Origin: an uncultured Burkholderiales bacterium
GTDB taxonomy: Bacteria > Pseudomonadota > Gammaproteobacteria > Burkholderiales > Burkholderiaceae_C
Reading direction: 5' to 3'
DNA length: 11,241 bases
Assembly (NCBI GenBank): GCA_903856875.1
Contig: CAIODE010000448.1
Location: 1-11,241, forward strand
In this document: in pieces, positions 1-6,842 of the stretch
How positions within the stretch are numbered: the stretch's first letter is position 1
How the letters are laid out: each line of letters begins with the position of its first letter
The notes under the pieces: generated by a model
Told to the model about the DNA's origin: nothing
Databases searched by the model: none
Seen by the model: the letters and a program-made list of their open reading frames with translations, nothing else
Translations under genes and position numbers: made by a program

Positions 1-1258
1 CGGTTCTTCCATTGCCGGCTGGAAAGGCATCGAAGCCTCCGACATGTTGTTGATGCCCGATCCGATCACTGCCAACATTGACCCTTTCTTTGAAGAAACT
101 ACTTTGATCTTGGGTTGCGATGTGCTGGAGCCAGGTGATGGCAAAGCATACGACCGTGACCCCCGTTCTATTGCCAAGCGCGCTGAGGCCTATTTGAAGG
201 CATCCGGTTTGGGCGATACAGCTTACTTCGGACCCGAGCCAGAATTCTTCTTGTTCGACGACGTTCGTTTCGGCAGCGACATGTCCGGTTCGTTCTTCAA
301 GATCGACGACTACGAAGCACCATGGAACAGCGGCACGAAAATGGAAGGCGGTAACCGCGGCCACCGACCTACGGTTAAAGGTGGCTACTTCCCAGTTCCT
401 CCCGTTGACAGTACGCAAGACATGCGCGCTGAAATGTCCTTGATTCTTGAAGGCATGGGCATTCCTGTTGAAGTGTTCCACCACGAAGTGGCTGGCGCTG
501 GTCAAAACGAAATCGGCACACGCTTCAGCACCTTGGTGCAGCGCGCTGACTGGACTCAAACATTGAAGTACGTGGTTTGGAACGTGGCCAACGCCTACGG
601 CAAAACTGCGACTTTCATGCCCAAGCCTTTGGTCGGTGACAACGGTTCTGGCATGCACGTTCACCAGTCCATCTGGAAAGACGGCAAGAACTTGTTCGCT
701 GGCAATGGCTACGCAGGTTTGTCAGACTTCGCGCTGTACTACATTGGCGGCATCATCAAGCACGCACGTGCCTTGAACGCCATCACCAACCCCACCACCA
801 ACAGCTACAAGCGTTTGGTGCCTGGTTTTGAAGCGCCTGTGAAGTTGGCTTACTCAAGCCGCAATCGTTCTGCTTCCATCCGTATTCCTTACGTTGCTTC
901 TGACAAAGGTCGCCGCATTGAAGCGCGATTCCCAGATCCAATGGCCAACCCTTACCTGTGCTTCTCTGCACTGATGATGGCTGGTTTGGACGGCGTGGAA
1001 AACAAGATCCATCCAGGCGAGGCTGCTACCAAAGATTTGTACCATTTGCCTCCTGAAGAAGATGCATTGGTGCCAACCGTTTGCCATAGCTTGGACCAAG
1101 CCCTCGAGTATTTGGACAAAGACCGTGCCTTCCTCACAAAAGGTGGCGTGTTCACAGACTCCATGATTGACGCTTACATTGAATTGAAAATGGGCGAAGT
1201 CACACGCTTCCGACAAGCTGTGCACCCCATCGAATACGAGATGTATTACTCACTGTAA
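1..1258 (+). CDS. glnA: Glutamine synthetase type I, 3' part (5' end outside window)
   Basis: This enzyme makes glutamine from glutamate, ammonia and ATP in the cytosol and is the main ammonia-assimilation step. The reading frame is open from base 2 with the family sequence GSSIAGWKG ahead of the first methionine, so the gene continues left of the window. The 418 visible residues of a family of about 470 mean that roughly 50 N-terminal residues are missing. Visible hallmarks are the metal-binding GPEPEFF segment, NEIGTRF, the [12 protein letters not shown]-site segment, the [13 protein letters not shown] glutamate-site loop, NRSASIRIP and [12 protein letters not shown]. The tyrosine of DLYHLPPEE (codon 1040-1042) lies where GlnE adenylylates the GSI-beta subtype, so post-translational control by adenylylation is expected. 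A strong terminator follows at once, and the ntrBC genes lie downstream, as in the glnA-ntrBC clusters of other proteobacteria. Identification is secure. Confidence 0.98.
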   Translation, partial: GSSIAGWKGIEASDMLLMPDPITANIDPFFEETTLILGCDVLEPGDGKAYDRDPRSIAKRAEAYLKASGLGDTAYFGPEPEFFLFDDVRFGSDMSGSFFKIDDYEAPWNSGTKMEGGNRGHRPTVKGGYFPVPPVDSTQDMRAEMSLILEGMGIPVEVFHHEVAGAGQNEIGTRFSTLVQRADWTQTLKYVVWNVANAYGKTATFMPKPLVGDNGSGMHVHQSIWKDGKNLFAGNGYAGLSDFALYYIGGIIKHARALNAITNPTTNSYKRLVPGFEAPVKLAYSSRNRSASIRIPYVASDKGRRIEARFPDPMANPYLCFSALMMAGLDGVENKIHPGEAATKDLYHLPPEEDALVPTVCHSLDQALEYLDKDRAFLTKGGVFTDSMIDAYIELKMGEVTRFRQAVHPIEYEMYYSL

Positions 1259-1293
1259 TTTGCAGCAAGTTTGGGCAGCTGAGCCCGACCCCT

Positions 1294-1320
1294 AAAAGGA
1301 CGGCTCAGGCCGTCCTTTTT
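1294..1320 (+). terminator. Intrinsic terminator after glnA
   Basis: A perfect 11-bp stem (AAAAGGACGGC pairing with GCCGTCCTTTT) with a TCAG loop ends in a run of five T. It lies 35 bases after the glnA stop codon. It ends only 5 bases before the ribosome-binding site of the next gene, so any transcript of the downstream genes must read through it or start upstream of it. It probably sets a large difference between glnA and ntrBC mRNA levels. Confidence 0.9.
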
Positions 1321-1343
1321 CATTCAGGAAAGATTTTTGATCC

Positions 1344-1886
1344 ATGAATTTGAGCTTTCGGTCGGTGAAATTTCAATGGCACATGCTGCTCATGGCATTG
1401 CCATTGAGTGCCGGTATTGCTTTTGCCGATCAAACTGTTTACAAGTGTGGTCAAGAAATCACCAATCAGCCGAATGATCCCAGTCAGTGCCAAAAACTAT
1501 TGATTTCAAAACCGACTCAGATCGAGGGAACGCGTGTTCAAAATGGCCAGTCTCCAAAGACTGCATCAACGGTTTCTGACAAGCTTGTTGAACCAATTTC
1601 GATCCCGCCAAACAACCCTCAAGAGGTGCACCAACGAAATACGCAAGCACGCACTGTTTTGGAGGATGAGTGGCAGAAATTAAGTGCTCGTCACGCCGAA
1701 ATGGTGCGAATTTTCAACGGAGGTCAACCGGCCCTTCAAGATGGCGAGACTTTGCAAAACCCGCAATACAAACGCCGCGCTTCTGAAATGCAAACCCAAA
1801 TTGAGCGAATGGCCCGTGACCTGATGGCTTTGAAAAGAGAGTTATCACGTCACCCATCCAATTTGGCCTCCGTGCAAACCAAGTGA
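1344..1886 (+). CDS. Small predicted secreted protein between glnA and glnL (DUF4124-like N-terminus)
   Basis: Function unknown. The 180-residue product starts with a classical signal peptide: basic residues at 6 and 9, a hydrophobic core around 14-25, and AFA followed by D at 26-29, so cleavage after Ala28 is likely and the protein should be periplasmic. The mature N-terminus TVYKCGQEITNQP has two close cysteines (C35, C49) and resembles short DUF4124-type domains; the pair could form a disulfide. Residues about 95-170 are rich in charged residues, Gln and Leu, and look helical, possibly a coiled coil. The start is supported by AGGAAA at 1326-1331, 12 bases upstream. An alternative start at Met14 would lose the basic part of the signal peptide. 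The gene is tightly packed against glnL (7 bases). From memory, similar small proteins sit here in related Burkholderiales; that is not checked. No nitrogen-related role can be read from the sequence. Confidence 0.8.
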   Translation: MNLSFRSVKFQWHMLLMALPLSAGIAFADQTVYKCGQEITNQPNDPSQCQKLLISKPTQIEGTRVQNGQSPKTASTVSDKLVEPISIPPNNPQEVHQRNTQARTVLEDEWQKLSARHAEMVRIFNGGQPALQDGETLQNPQYKRRASEMQTQIERMARDLMALKRELSRHPSNLASVQTK

Positions 1887-1893
1887 AATTCAG

Positions 1894-3036
1894 ATGGCGA
1901 ATATTTCTAAGCAATCTAAACTGAGTTCTACCCCTCATGCGGTATCCCAAGGTCGCAAGGCGAAGCTGGAAGACGCTTCTAAAAATCATCGCTTTCATGC
2001 ATTTGATTGGTTAGCCACCCCCATAGCCGTATTGGAAAGCAATGGCACTGTCATCTTTGTTAACGCAGAACTAGAGGACGTGATTGGACAGTCTAGAAGA
2101 AGTTTGGAGGGTGAATCCTTTTTGAATTTCTTTACAGATCCCCAACCTTTGCTGCATGCGCTTTCTGGCGCTAAGGCCAACGAGTTCGCGGCATTGCGTT
2201 ACGACGCCGAGTTGTTGCGCATTAATCCTGAAGAGTCGTTGCCCGTTCATGTGATTGTGGCGCAGTCCGATCACTCCGATGAAGTGATCATTGAATTGTT
2301 GCCCATTCAGCAGCAAACTCGGCAAGACAGAGAAGAGCGGCTGAATGATCAGGCCCAAGCCAACAAAGAGCTCATTCGAAATTTAGCCCATGAGATCAAG
2401 AACCCCTTGGGCGGAATTCGCGGTGCCGCTCAATTGCTCGAAATGGAAATGGAGTCCAAGGAGCTGACTGAGTACACCCAGGTCATCATCCGTGAAGCCG
2501 ATCGATTGCAAACTTTGGTCGACCGCTTGCTAGCGCCTCATCGCAGGCCTCACATGGTGGGGGATGTCAATATTCATGAAGTTTGTGAGCGGGTGCGCTC
2601 ACTCATCGTGGCTGAATTTCCCAGAGGCTTGCGAGTCATTAGAGACTACGACACCTCCATCCCAGAATTCAGAGGTGACAGGGAGCAGCTTATTCAGGCC
2701 GTTTTGAACATCGCGCACAACGCGGCCTTGGCCTTGTCAGATCGAGTGACCGAGGGTGATGCGAAACTGACTTTCAAGACGCGAATTACCCGCCAAGTGA
2801 CCTTTGGCAAACAGCGCTATCGACTGGCATTGGAATTGCATGTCATTGACAACGGGCCTGGTGTTCCAGACTCGATCAAGGACCGAATTTTCTTTCCACT
2901 GATTTCTGGAAGAGAAGGCGGCTCTGGCTTAGGTCTGACTTTGGCGCAGACTTTCGTTCAGCAGCACCACGGCATGATCGAGTGTGAAAGCGTGCCCGGC
3001 CGAACAGATTTCAAAATTTTGATTCCCTTGCCCTGA
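1894..3036 (+). CDS. glnL: Nitrogen regulation sensor histidine kinase NtrB
   Basis: This cytosolic kinase/phosphatase works with PII proteins to phosphorylate NtrC when nitrogen is limiting. The 380 residues show a PAS domain at about 37-145 (WLATPIAVLESNGTVIFVN at its start), then the dimerisation/H-box RNLAHEIKNPLGG with the phospho-acceptor His166. The HATPase domain has the N-box Asn276 (NIAHNAALA), the G1 box DNGPGVP starting at Asp319 and the G2 box GGSGLGL at 342-348. There are no membrane segments, as expected for NtrB. The first 30 or so residues are polar and not conserved in kind; start codon choice is therefore less certain than the rest. No clear ribosome-binding site precedes the ATG, which lies 7 bases after the previous stop, so translation may be coupled. 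glnG follows after 44 bases and is the cognate response regulator. Confidence 0.96.
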   Translation: MANISKQSKLSSTPHAVSQGRKAKLEDASKNHRFHAFDWLATPIAVLESNGTVIFVNAELEDVIGQSRRSLEGESFLNFFTDPQPLLHALSGAKANEFAALRYDAELLRINPEESLPVHVIVAQSDHSDEVIIELLPIQQQTRQDREERLNDQAQANKELIRNLAHEIKNPLGGIRGAAQLLEMEMESKELTEYTQVIIREADRLQTLVDRLLAPHRRPHMVGDVNIHEVCERVRSLIVAEFPRGLRVIRDYDTSIPEFRGDREQLIQAVLNIAHNAALALSDRVTEGDAKLTFKTRITRQVTFGKQRYRLALELHVIDNGPGVPDSIKDRIFFPLISGREGGSGLGLTLAQTFVQQHHGMIECESVPGRTDFKILIPLP

Positions 3037-3080
3037 TCTGATGGCAGACAGTGCATTCCTTTTAGAGAAAGTTAAGTCAC

Positions 3081-4583
3081 ATGAAGCCTATCTGGATCGT
3101 AGACGATGACCAATCCATCCGATTCGTCTTAGAGAAGGCACTCCTTCGCGAAGGCTTGAGTACACGCAGCTTTACCAATCCGCGTGAAGTTCTTGCTGCC
3201 TTGGCTGCAGAAGACGGAAGTGACGGTCCTCAGGTCTTGGTCAGTGACATTCGCATGCCAGGTGGGTCGGGCTTGGATTTATTGACGCAAGTCAAGCAGC
3301 AGTTACCTGCTTTGCCAGTCATCATCATGACGGCTTTTTCTGATTTGGACAGTGCCGTTTCAGCTTTTCAAAATGGCGCTTTTGAATACCTCCCCAAGCC
3401 TTTTGACTTGCCAAAGGCCATTGAACTCATTCGACGCGCTTTAGAGGAGAGCCAGCGCGAGGAAGTGGGCGAAGAACTCTTGGCAGCTACGCCAGAAATG
3501 CTTGGGCAAGCACCTGCCATGCAGGATGTTTTTAGAGCCATCGGTCGACTGTCGCAAAGCAATGTGACGGTCATGATCACAGGCGAGTCTGGCTCTGGCA
3601 AAGAGCTGGTGGCGCGCGCATTGCACAAGCACTCTCCAAGAGCCAATGGCCCTTTTGTGGCCATCAATACGGCGGCCATTCCCAAAGATTTGTTGGAGAG
3701 TGAGCTCTTCGGACATGAAAGAGGTGCCTTTACAGGCGCTCAAACATCGCGCCGTGGCAGGTTTGAACAAGCAGAAGGCGGCACCCTGTTTTTAGATGAA
3801 ATTGGCGACATGCCTTTTGATCTTCAGACACGCTTGTTGCGCGTTTTGTCAGATGGACACTTTTACAGAGTGGGCGGGCACACTTCGGTCAAGGCCAATG
3901 TGCGAGTCATTGCTGCCACCCACCAAGATTTAGAGCAGCGTGTTAAAGAAGGCGTTTTCCGTGAAGACTTGTTTCACCGCCTGAATGTCATTCGTCTGCG
4001 TTTGCCGGCATTGCGCGAACGTAGAGAAGACGTTCAAGTTTTAACCAAGCATTTCTTGTTGCAAAGTGCTCAGCAATTGGGTGTTGAGCCAAAGCGAATT
4101 TCAGATCAAGCGCTTGAAATTTTGGGACACTTTAACTTCCCTGGCAACGTGCGCCAACTCGAAAATATTTGCCACTGGCTGACTGTGATGGCGCCAGCCC
4201 AAATGATTGAGGCCAAAGACCTGCCGCCAGAAGTTTTGTCGCCCAACCATTCCTTGAGTGCAGGCCCTCAAGCTGCAATGGCAGCGGGAGTATTTGTACC
4301 TTTGGAGAGTACACCCCTTCCTGTTGCCATCGGTACATCGCCCGCGCTGGTTAACTTAGGCGCACATGCAGGCTGGGAGAGCGCGTTAGAGGTGGAAGCT
4401 TTGCAGCTGCTGGGCACAGATCGTCAAGATGTCTGGGACGTTTTGACCAAACGTTTTGAATCCTTGCTCATTCAAGCAGCACTGGCCACCACCCGGGGAC
4501 GTCGCATCGAAGCGGCTGTCAAATTGGGTATCGGCCGCAACACCATTACTCGCAAAATTCAAGAACTGCATATTGAAGGCTAA
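3081..4583 (+). CDS. glnG: Nitrogen regulation response regulator NtrC, sigma-54 activator
   Basis: This is the DNA-binding partner of NtrB: when phosphorylated it forms a ring and uses ATP to open sigma-54 promoters of nitrogen genes such as glnA. The 500-residue protein has a receiver domain with acidic residues DDD near residue 10, phospho-acceptor Asp56 (VSDIRMPG), Thr84 and Lys106. The AAA+ domain has Walker A GESGSGKE at 168-175, the sigma-54 contact loop GAFTGA at 215-220 and Walker B with Asp239-Glu240 in GGTLFLDEIGDM, followed by the FREDLFHRLNVI region. A long linker (about 385-455) precedes a Fis-type helix-turn-helix at the C-terminus (GIGRNTITRKIQEL). It is some 30 residues longer than the enterobacterial protein, mostly in this linker. 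AGAGAAAG at 3064-3071 is a suitable ribosome-binding site. A strong terminator follows 7 bases after the stop. Confidence 0.97.
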   Translation: MKPIWIVDDDQSIRFVLEKALLREGLSTRSFTNPREVLAALAAEDGSDGPQVLVSDIRMPGGSGLDLLTQVKQQLPALPVIIMTAFSDLDSAVSAFQNGAFEYLPKPFDLPKAIELIRRALEESQREEVGEELLAATPEMLGQAPAMQDVFRAIGRLSQSNVTVMITGESGSGKELVARALHKHSPRANGPFVAINTAAIPKDLLESELFGHERGAFTGAQTSRRGRFEQAEGGTLFLDEIGDMPFDLQTRLLRVLSDGHFYRVGGHTSVKANVRVIAATHQDLEQRVKEGVFREDLFHRLNVIRLRLPALRERREDVQVLTKHFLLQSAQQLGVEPKRISDQALEILGHFNFPGNVRQLENICHWLTVMAPAQMIEAKDLPPEVLSPNHSLSAGPQAAMAAGVFVPLESTPLPVAIGTSPALVNLGAHAGWESALEVEALQLLGTDRQDVWDVLTKRFESLLIQAALATTRGRRIEAAVKLGIGRNTITRKIQELHIEG

Positions 4584-4590
4584 TGCTTGA

Positions 4591-4620
4591 AAAAAAGGCC
4601 TTCACTTGAAGGCCTTTTTT
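4591..4620. terminator. Bidirectional terminator between glnG and the lipoprotein gene
   Basis: A perfect 13-bp stem (AAAAAAGGCCTTC with GAAGGCCTTTTTT) and a 4-base ACTT loop. On the plus strand it ends in six T directly after glnG; on the minus strand it also ends in a T run, so it can stop the convergent lipoprotein transcript that ends at 4652. Both genes appear to share it. Confidence 0.92.
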
Positions 4621-4651
4621 GTGGAGCAAGAGTGATGCAGTTCAGTTGGTT

Positions 4652-5914
4652 TTATTTGGAGTAAATGATGCCACCCAAGTTGTTAACAGCGATGTACATG
4701 TTTTGAGCTCTTAACAAATTGGTGAGATTGGCCGTAGATTGACTGGCCTGCGACTTCCAAGTAATGCCATCCATGCTGGTAACAACTGTCCCGCCTGAAC
4801 CGACTGCCAAGAACTGATTGGTAGATGAAATTGCATTGAAATTGGCACTTGTATTGGCACTTTGGACTGTCCATGAAATGGCATCAGGGCTGCTCAAAAT
4901 AGTGCCATTGGCTCCAACTGCAATGAATTGATTGCTGGTCAAATTGGCCGTGACAGTTGCAATCGAACCCACCGCTTTGAGGTTGGCTTGAGTGCCTGAG
5001 TTTTGGGCTGTCCAGGTCAAGCCATCTCCGCTGGTCAGAATGGTGCCGGCAGCACCGACCGCAGCCCAGGTGCCTGCGCTTGTATACGAGACGCCATACA
5101 GGTTGGTTGAAATTGGCACACTTGCAGCCACTGTCCAAGTGATGGCATCCTTGCTGGTCACAATGGTGCCGTTGTCACCGACTGCAACGGCCAAGCTGGT
5201 ACTGGCTGCAACGGCGTTCAAATTTTGATTGCTTATTTTGGCGGACTGAGTCCAAGTTTTGGTGTCGGTGCTGTAAAGGATATTGCCCACTGCGCCAACT
5301 GCGATAAATTTGGCGAAGCCATATTCGACAGCATTCAAGTTAGCGCTGACAACGGGCGTGATGGCTGTCCATGTGTTCAAGTCTGTTGCTCTGAACATTT
5401 TGCCGCCATTGCCTACCGCCAAGTACGTGTATTGCACTGTATTGCTTGCAGTGTCTGTGTAGCTGCCATAAGCGAGGCCTGTTGGCGTGCCTGTGTTCAA
5501 GGTGCCAGATGTGGCCCACTCGGTGCCTGCTAAGCGAGGCGTGGCTGCAATCGTTGGGGTGGCTTCTCCACCAGGGCCGCTGTTGATTCTGCCCGTCATG
5601 AAAAATGAATAAGGTGTGCCATTGATCAGGCCACTGACCACAAAGGGGGATGTGACCTTGAGTCGGTAGGTAGAGCCTGTTGTGGCAAGCCAATTGCTCA
5701 AGCTCAGGTTCGGGTTGTTAGGTGCCGCGAAAATCCAGTACTCTACCCCTGGAGTTTCCTTCCAACTCACGGTGACCTGGCTGTCTCCAGCGACAAGACT
5801 TAAGCCGCCAACAGGGGGGGGCGGTGTTGGGGAAGTGGAGTTACCGCCACATGCTGCCAAAAGTAGGGCTGATGCCATCACTAGCAGGTAAGCGCGAATC
5901 GAATGCAAAGACAT
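4652..5914 (-). CDS. Putative outer-membrane lipoprotein with Fn3-like domain and Asp-box beta-propeller
   Basis: Function unknown; specific substrate or partner cannot be read from the sequence. With the start at 5914 the protein has 420 residues. It opens with a lipoprotein signal peptide and lipobox LAAC, giving lipidated Cys22; the residue after it is Gly, which favours the outer membrane. A Ser/Pro linker (TSPTPPPP) follows, then a fibronectin-III-like domain at about 36-130 (VTVSWKETPGVEYWIF, then GLINGTPYSFFMTG). The rest is a propeller of six repeats of about 40 residues, each with an AVGxxGTI strand and an Asp-box such as SPDAISW, ending in a partial repeat. The Asp-box tryptophans are at 182, 221, 260, 301, 348 and 386. 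Such propellers occur in sialidase/BNR and Ycf48-like proteins, but no enzyme active site is evident. A longer start at 5947 adds 11 residues before the signal peptide and has a poorer fit than 5914, which has a good ribosome-binding site. The gene stands alone, divergent from the next one. Confidence 0.85.
   Translation of the reverse strand: MSLHSIRAYLLVMASALLLAACGGNSTSPTPPPPVGGLSLVAGDSQVTVSWKETPGVEYWIFAAPNNPNLSLSNWLATTGSTYRLKVTSPFVVSGLINGTPYSFFMTGRINSGPGGEATPTIAATPRLAGTEWATSGTLNTGTPTGLAYGSYTDTASNTVQYTYLAVGNGGKMFRATDLNTWTAITPVVSANLNAVEYGFAKFIAVGAVGNILYSTDTKTWTQSAKISNQNLNAVAASTSLAVAVGDNGTIVTSKDAITWTVAASVPISTNLYGVSYTSAGTWAAVGAAGTILTSGDGLTWTAQNSGTQANLKAVGSIATVTANLTSNQFIAVGANGTILSSPDAISWTVQSANTSANFNAISSTNQFLAVGSGGTVVTSMDGITWKSQASQSTANLTNLLRAQNMYIAVNNLGGIIYSK
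4655..5434 (-). repeat. Tandem propeller-blade repeats within the lipoprotein gene
   Basis: Six diverged repeats encode propeller blades. The tryptophan codons of the Asp-boxes start the pattern at 5369-5371, 5252-5254, 5135-5137, 5012-5014, 4871-4873 and 4757-4759, giving unit lengths of 39, 39, 41, 47 and 38 codons. Recurrent DNA words include gtccaagt/gtccatg at the tryptophan and gctggtca nearby. The 47-codon unit holds an insertion with VTANLTSN. Divergence between units is large enough that recent duplication is unlikely for most pairs. Confidence 0.8.
5814..5821 (-). repeat. C8 homopolymer tract near the 5' end of the lipoprotein gene
   Basis: Eight consecutive G on the plus strand, read as eight C in the coding strand, lie in codons for the proline linker just after the lipidated cysteine (about residues 32-34). 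A one-base slip would shift the frame and abolish nearly the whole protein while leaving the signal peptide, which is the layout of phase-variable genes. Whether it varies is not known. Confidence 0.75.
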
Positions 5915-5919
5915 GAAAA

Positions 5920-5925
5920 TTTCCT
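5920..5925 (-). promoter_or_regulatory. Ribosome-binding site choosing the 5914 start of the lipoprotein gene
   Basis: AGGAAA on the minus strand lies 5 bases before the ATG at 5914. The frame's earlier ATG at 5947 has no comparable site, and starting at 5914 places the basic residue and hydrophobic core of the signal peptide at normal distances from the lipobox. Confidence 0.7.
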
Positions 5926-5947
5926 GTACGGAACCGAATAAGCCCAA

Positions 5948-5979
5948 ATTCTAAGTGACCAGACTGGGGATTGTGCCAA
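5948..5979 (-). promoter_or_regulatory. Weak promoter candidate for the lipoprotein gene
   Basis: On the minus strand TAGAAT (5953-5948) resembles a -10 box and TTGGCA (5979-5974) resembles a -35 box, each matching five of six consensus bases. The 20-bp spacer is too long for a good sigma-70 promoter. If used, transcription would start near 5941, downstream of the ATG at 5947, which again favours the 5914 start. Confidence 0.25.
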
Positions 5980-6007
5980 TGTCAGAGTTTAGGCCTTCGT
6001 GCATACT
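5979..6007 (+). promoter_or_regulatory. Promoter candidate for the FAH-family/MAPEG unit
   Basis: ATGTCA (5979-5984) and CATACT (6002-6007) each match four of six consensus bases, with a 17-bp spacer. Transcription would start near 6014, leaving room for the ribosome-binding site at 6024. Some promoter must lie in this 122-bp divergent gap; this is the best spacing I see, but the boxes are weak. Confidence 0.3.
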
Positions 6008-6023
6008 CTTTTTAACTTTATTC

Positions 6024-6030
6024 AAGGGAG
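6024..6030 (+). promoter_or_regulatory. Ribosome-binding site fixing the exported start of the FAH-family gene
   Basis: AAGGGAG lies 6 bases before the ATG at 6037. It is one of the clearest sites in the window and supports translation of the N-terminal export signal, rather than an internal start at Met50 (6184), whose upstream bases give only a poor match. Confidence 0.8.
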
Positions 6031-6036
6031 AAAAGC

Positions 6037-6822
6037 ATGGATCGTCGGAATTTTTTCCAGGGCTCAGCATTGATGTCAACAGGGGCCCTTTTGGGATGCG
6101 CTACCCCTGGCATTGCCCAACAAAAGGTCAAGACCCCTTTTGACGTGCCTCAAATCTATATTCCTGTCGTGGGATCGGATGAAATGTTCCCTGTTCGCCG
6201 AATCTACTGTATTGGCCGTAACTATGCCGCGCATGCCCGAGAAATGGGCTCTGACCCTACCCGTGAACCGCCATTTTTCTTTCAAAAACCAACCGATGCT
6301 ATTCAATACGTGGCCACTGGTACGGTCGCAAACCATCCCTATCCACCTCTGACCAAAAACTACCACTACGAAGCGGAATTGGTCGCAGCCTTGGGCAAGG
6401 GGGGGCGAAACATTCCTGTTGCAAAGGCTTTGGAATTGGTTTGGGGCTATACCTTGGGCCTCGACATGACGCGCAGAGATTTGCAGCGCGCCATGGGCGA
6501 TGAGAAAAAGCCTTGGGAAATTGGCAAGAGCTTTGACATGTCTGCGCCCATTGGTGCTTTGCACAAATTGGCCGCTATTGGTCATTTCACTGAAGGCAGT
6601 ATTTGGCTCAAAGTCAACGGCCAGGTGAAGCAAAACTCCGACTTGAAGAACATGATATGGTCAGTCGCTGAACAAATCAGCAAGTTGTCTGAAGCTTTTG
6701 AGTTGTTCCCTGGCGACATCATTTACTCGGGTACACCAGAAAATGTGGGTCCCGTCGTTCGTGGCGATGTGATAGAGATGCACATTGATCGATTGCCCAA
6801 TTTGAGTGTGAAGATTGTTTAA
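6037..6822 (+). CDS. FAH-family hydrolase, fumarylpyruvate-hydrolase (NagK)-like, with Tat-like signal
   Basis: The core belongs to the fumarylacetoacetate hydrolase family, which cleaves or tautomerises diketo acids with a bound divalent metal. RRIYCIGRNYAAHAREMG and GLDMTRRDLQ are typical of the NagK group that splits fumarylpyruvate to fumarate and pyruvate in the gentisate pathway; the true substrate is not shown. Metal ligands are E112, E114 and D143, with the spacing known from FAHD1. A lid pair H66/E69 and Lys164 are also present, so the active site looks intact. The 261-residue protein starts MDRRNFFQG, a twin-arginine motif, followed by a hydrophobic stretch and GIAQQ; cleavage after Ala27 leaves about 234 residues, close to the length of cytosolic relatives. 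LLGC at 18-21 could alternatively serve as a weak lipobox. Export of this family is unusual. No other gentisate genes are in the window. A MAPEG gene follows after 20 bases, probably in one operon. Confidence 0.9.
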   Translation: MDRRNFFQGSALMSTGALLGCATPGIAQQKVKTPFDVPQIYIPVVGSDEMFPVRRIYCIGRNYAAHAREMGSDPTREPPFFFQKPTDAIQYVATGTVANHPYPPLTKNYHYEAELVAALGKGGRNIPVAKALELVWGYTLGLDMTRRDLQRAMGDEKKPWEIGKSFDMSAPIGALHKLAAIGHFTEGSIWLKVNGQVKQNSDLKNMIWSVAEQISKLSEAFELFPGDIIYSGTPENVGPVVRGDVIEMHIDRLPNLSVKIV

Positions 6823-6842
6823 TTCTAGAAAGAGATCTCAAT

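Noticed and set aside
1273..1286. Short GGGC/GCCC inverted repeat just after glnA
   Set aside because: The stem is only 4 bp with a 6-base loop and no T run; the strong hairpin at 1294-1320 explains termination.
1377..1390. TGGCAC followed by TGCT, resembling a sigma-54 promoter near the start of the secreted-protein gene
   Set aside because: The GG to GC spacing is two bases short of the invariant sigma-54 spacing, and the site lies inside the signal-peptide coding region, downstream of the start codon.
4843..4859. TGGCACTTGTATTGGCA, resembling a sigma-54 -24/-12 element
   Set aside because: The -12 part reads TTGGC rather than TTGC, so the spacing is wrong, and it lies in the repeated coding sequence of the minus-strand lipoprotein gene, far from any gene start.
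5225..5533. Plus-strand open frame of about 100 codons opposite the lipoprotein gene
   Set aside because: It has no ribosome-binding site or recognisable motif, and it lies fully opposite the propeller repeats, whose protein pattern is clear. Cysteine-rich composition is a by-product of the opposite frame.
6076..6633. Minus-strand open frame of 185 codons opposite the FAH-family gene
   Set aside because: The plus strand encodes a complete conserved enzyme with an intact active site; the opposite frame has no family features.
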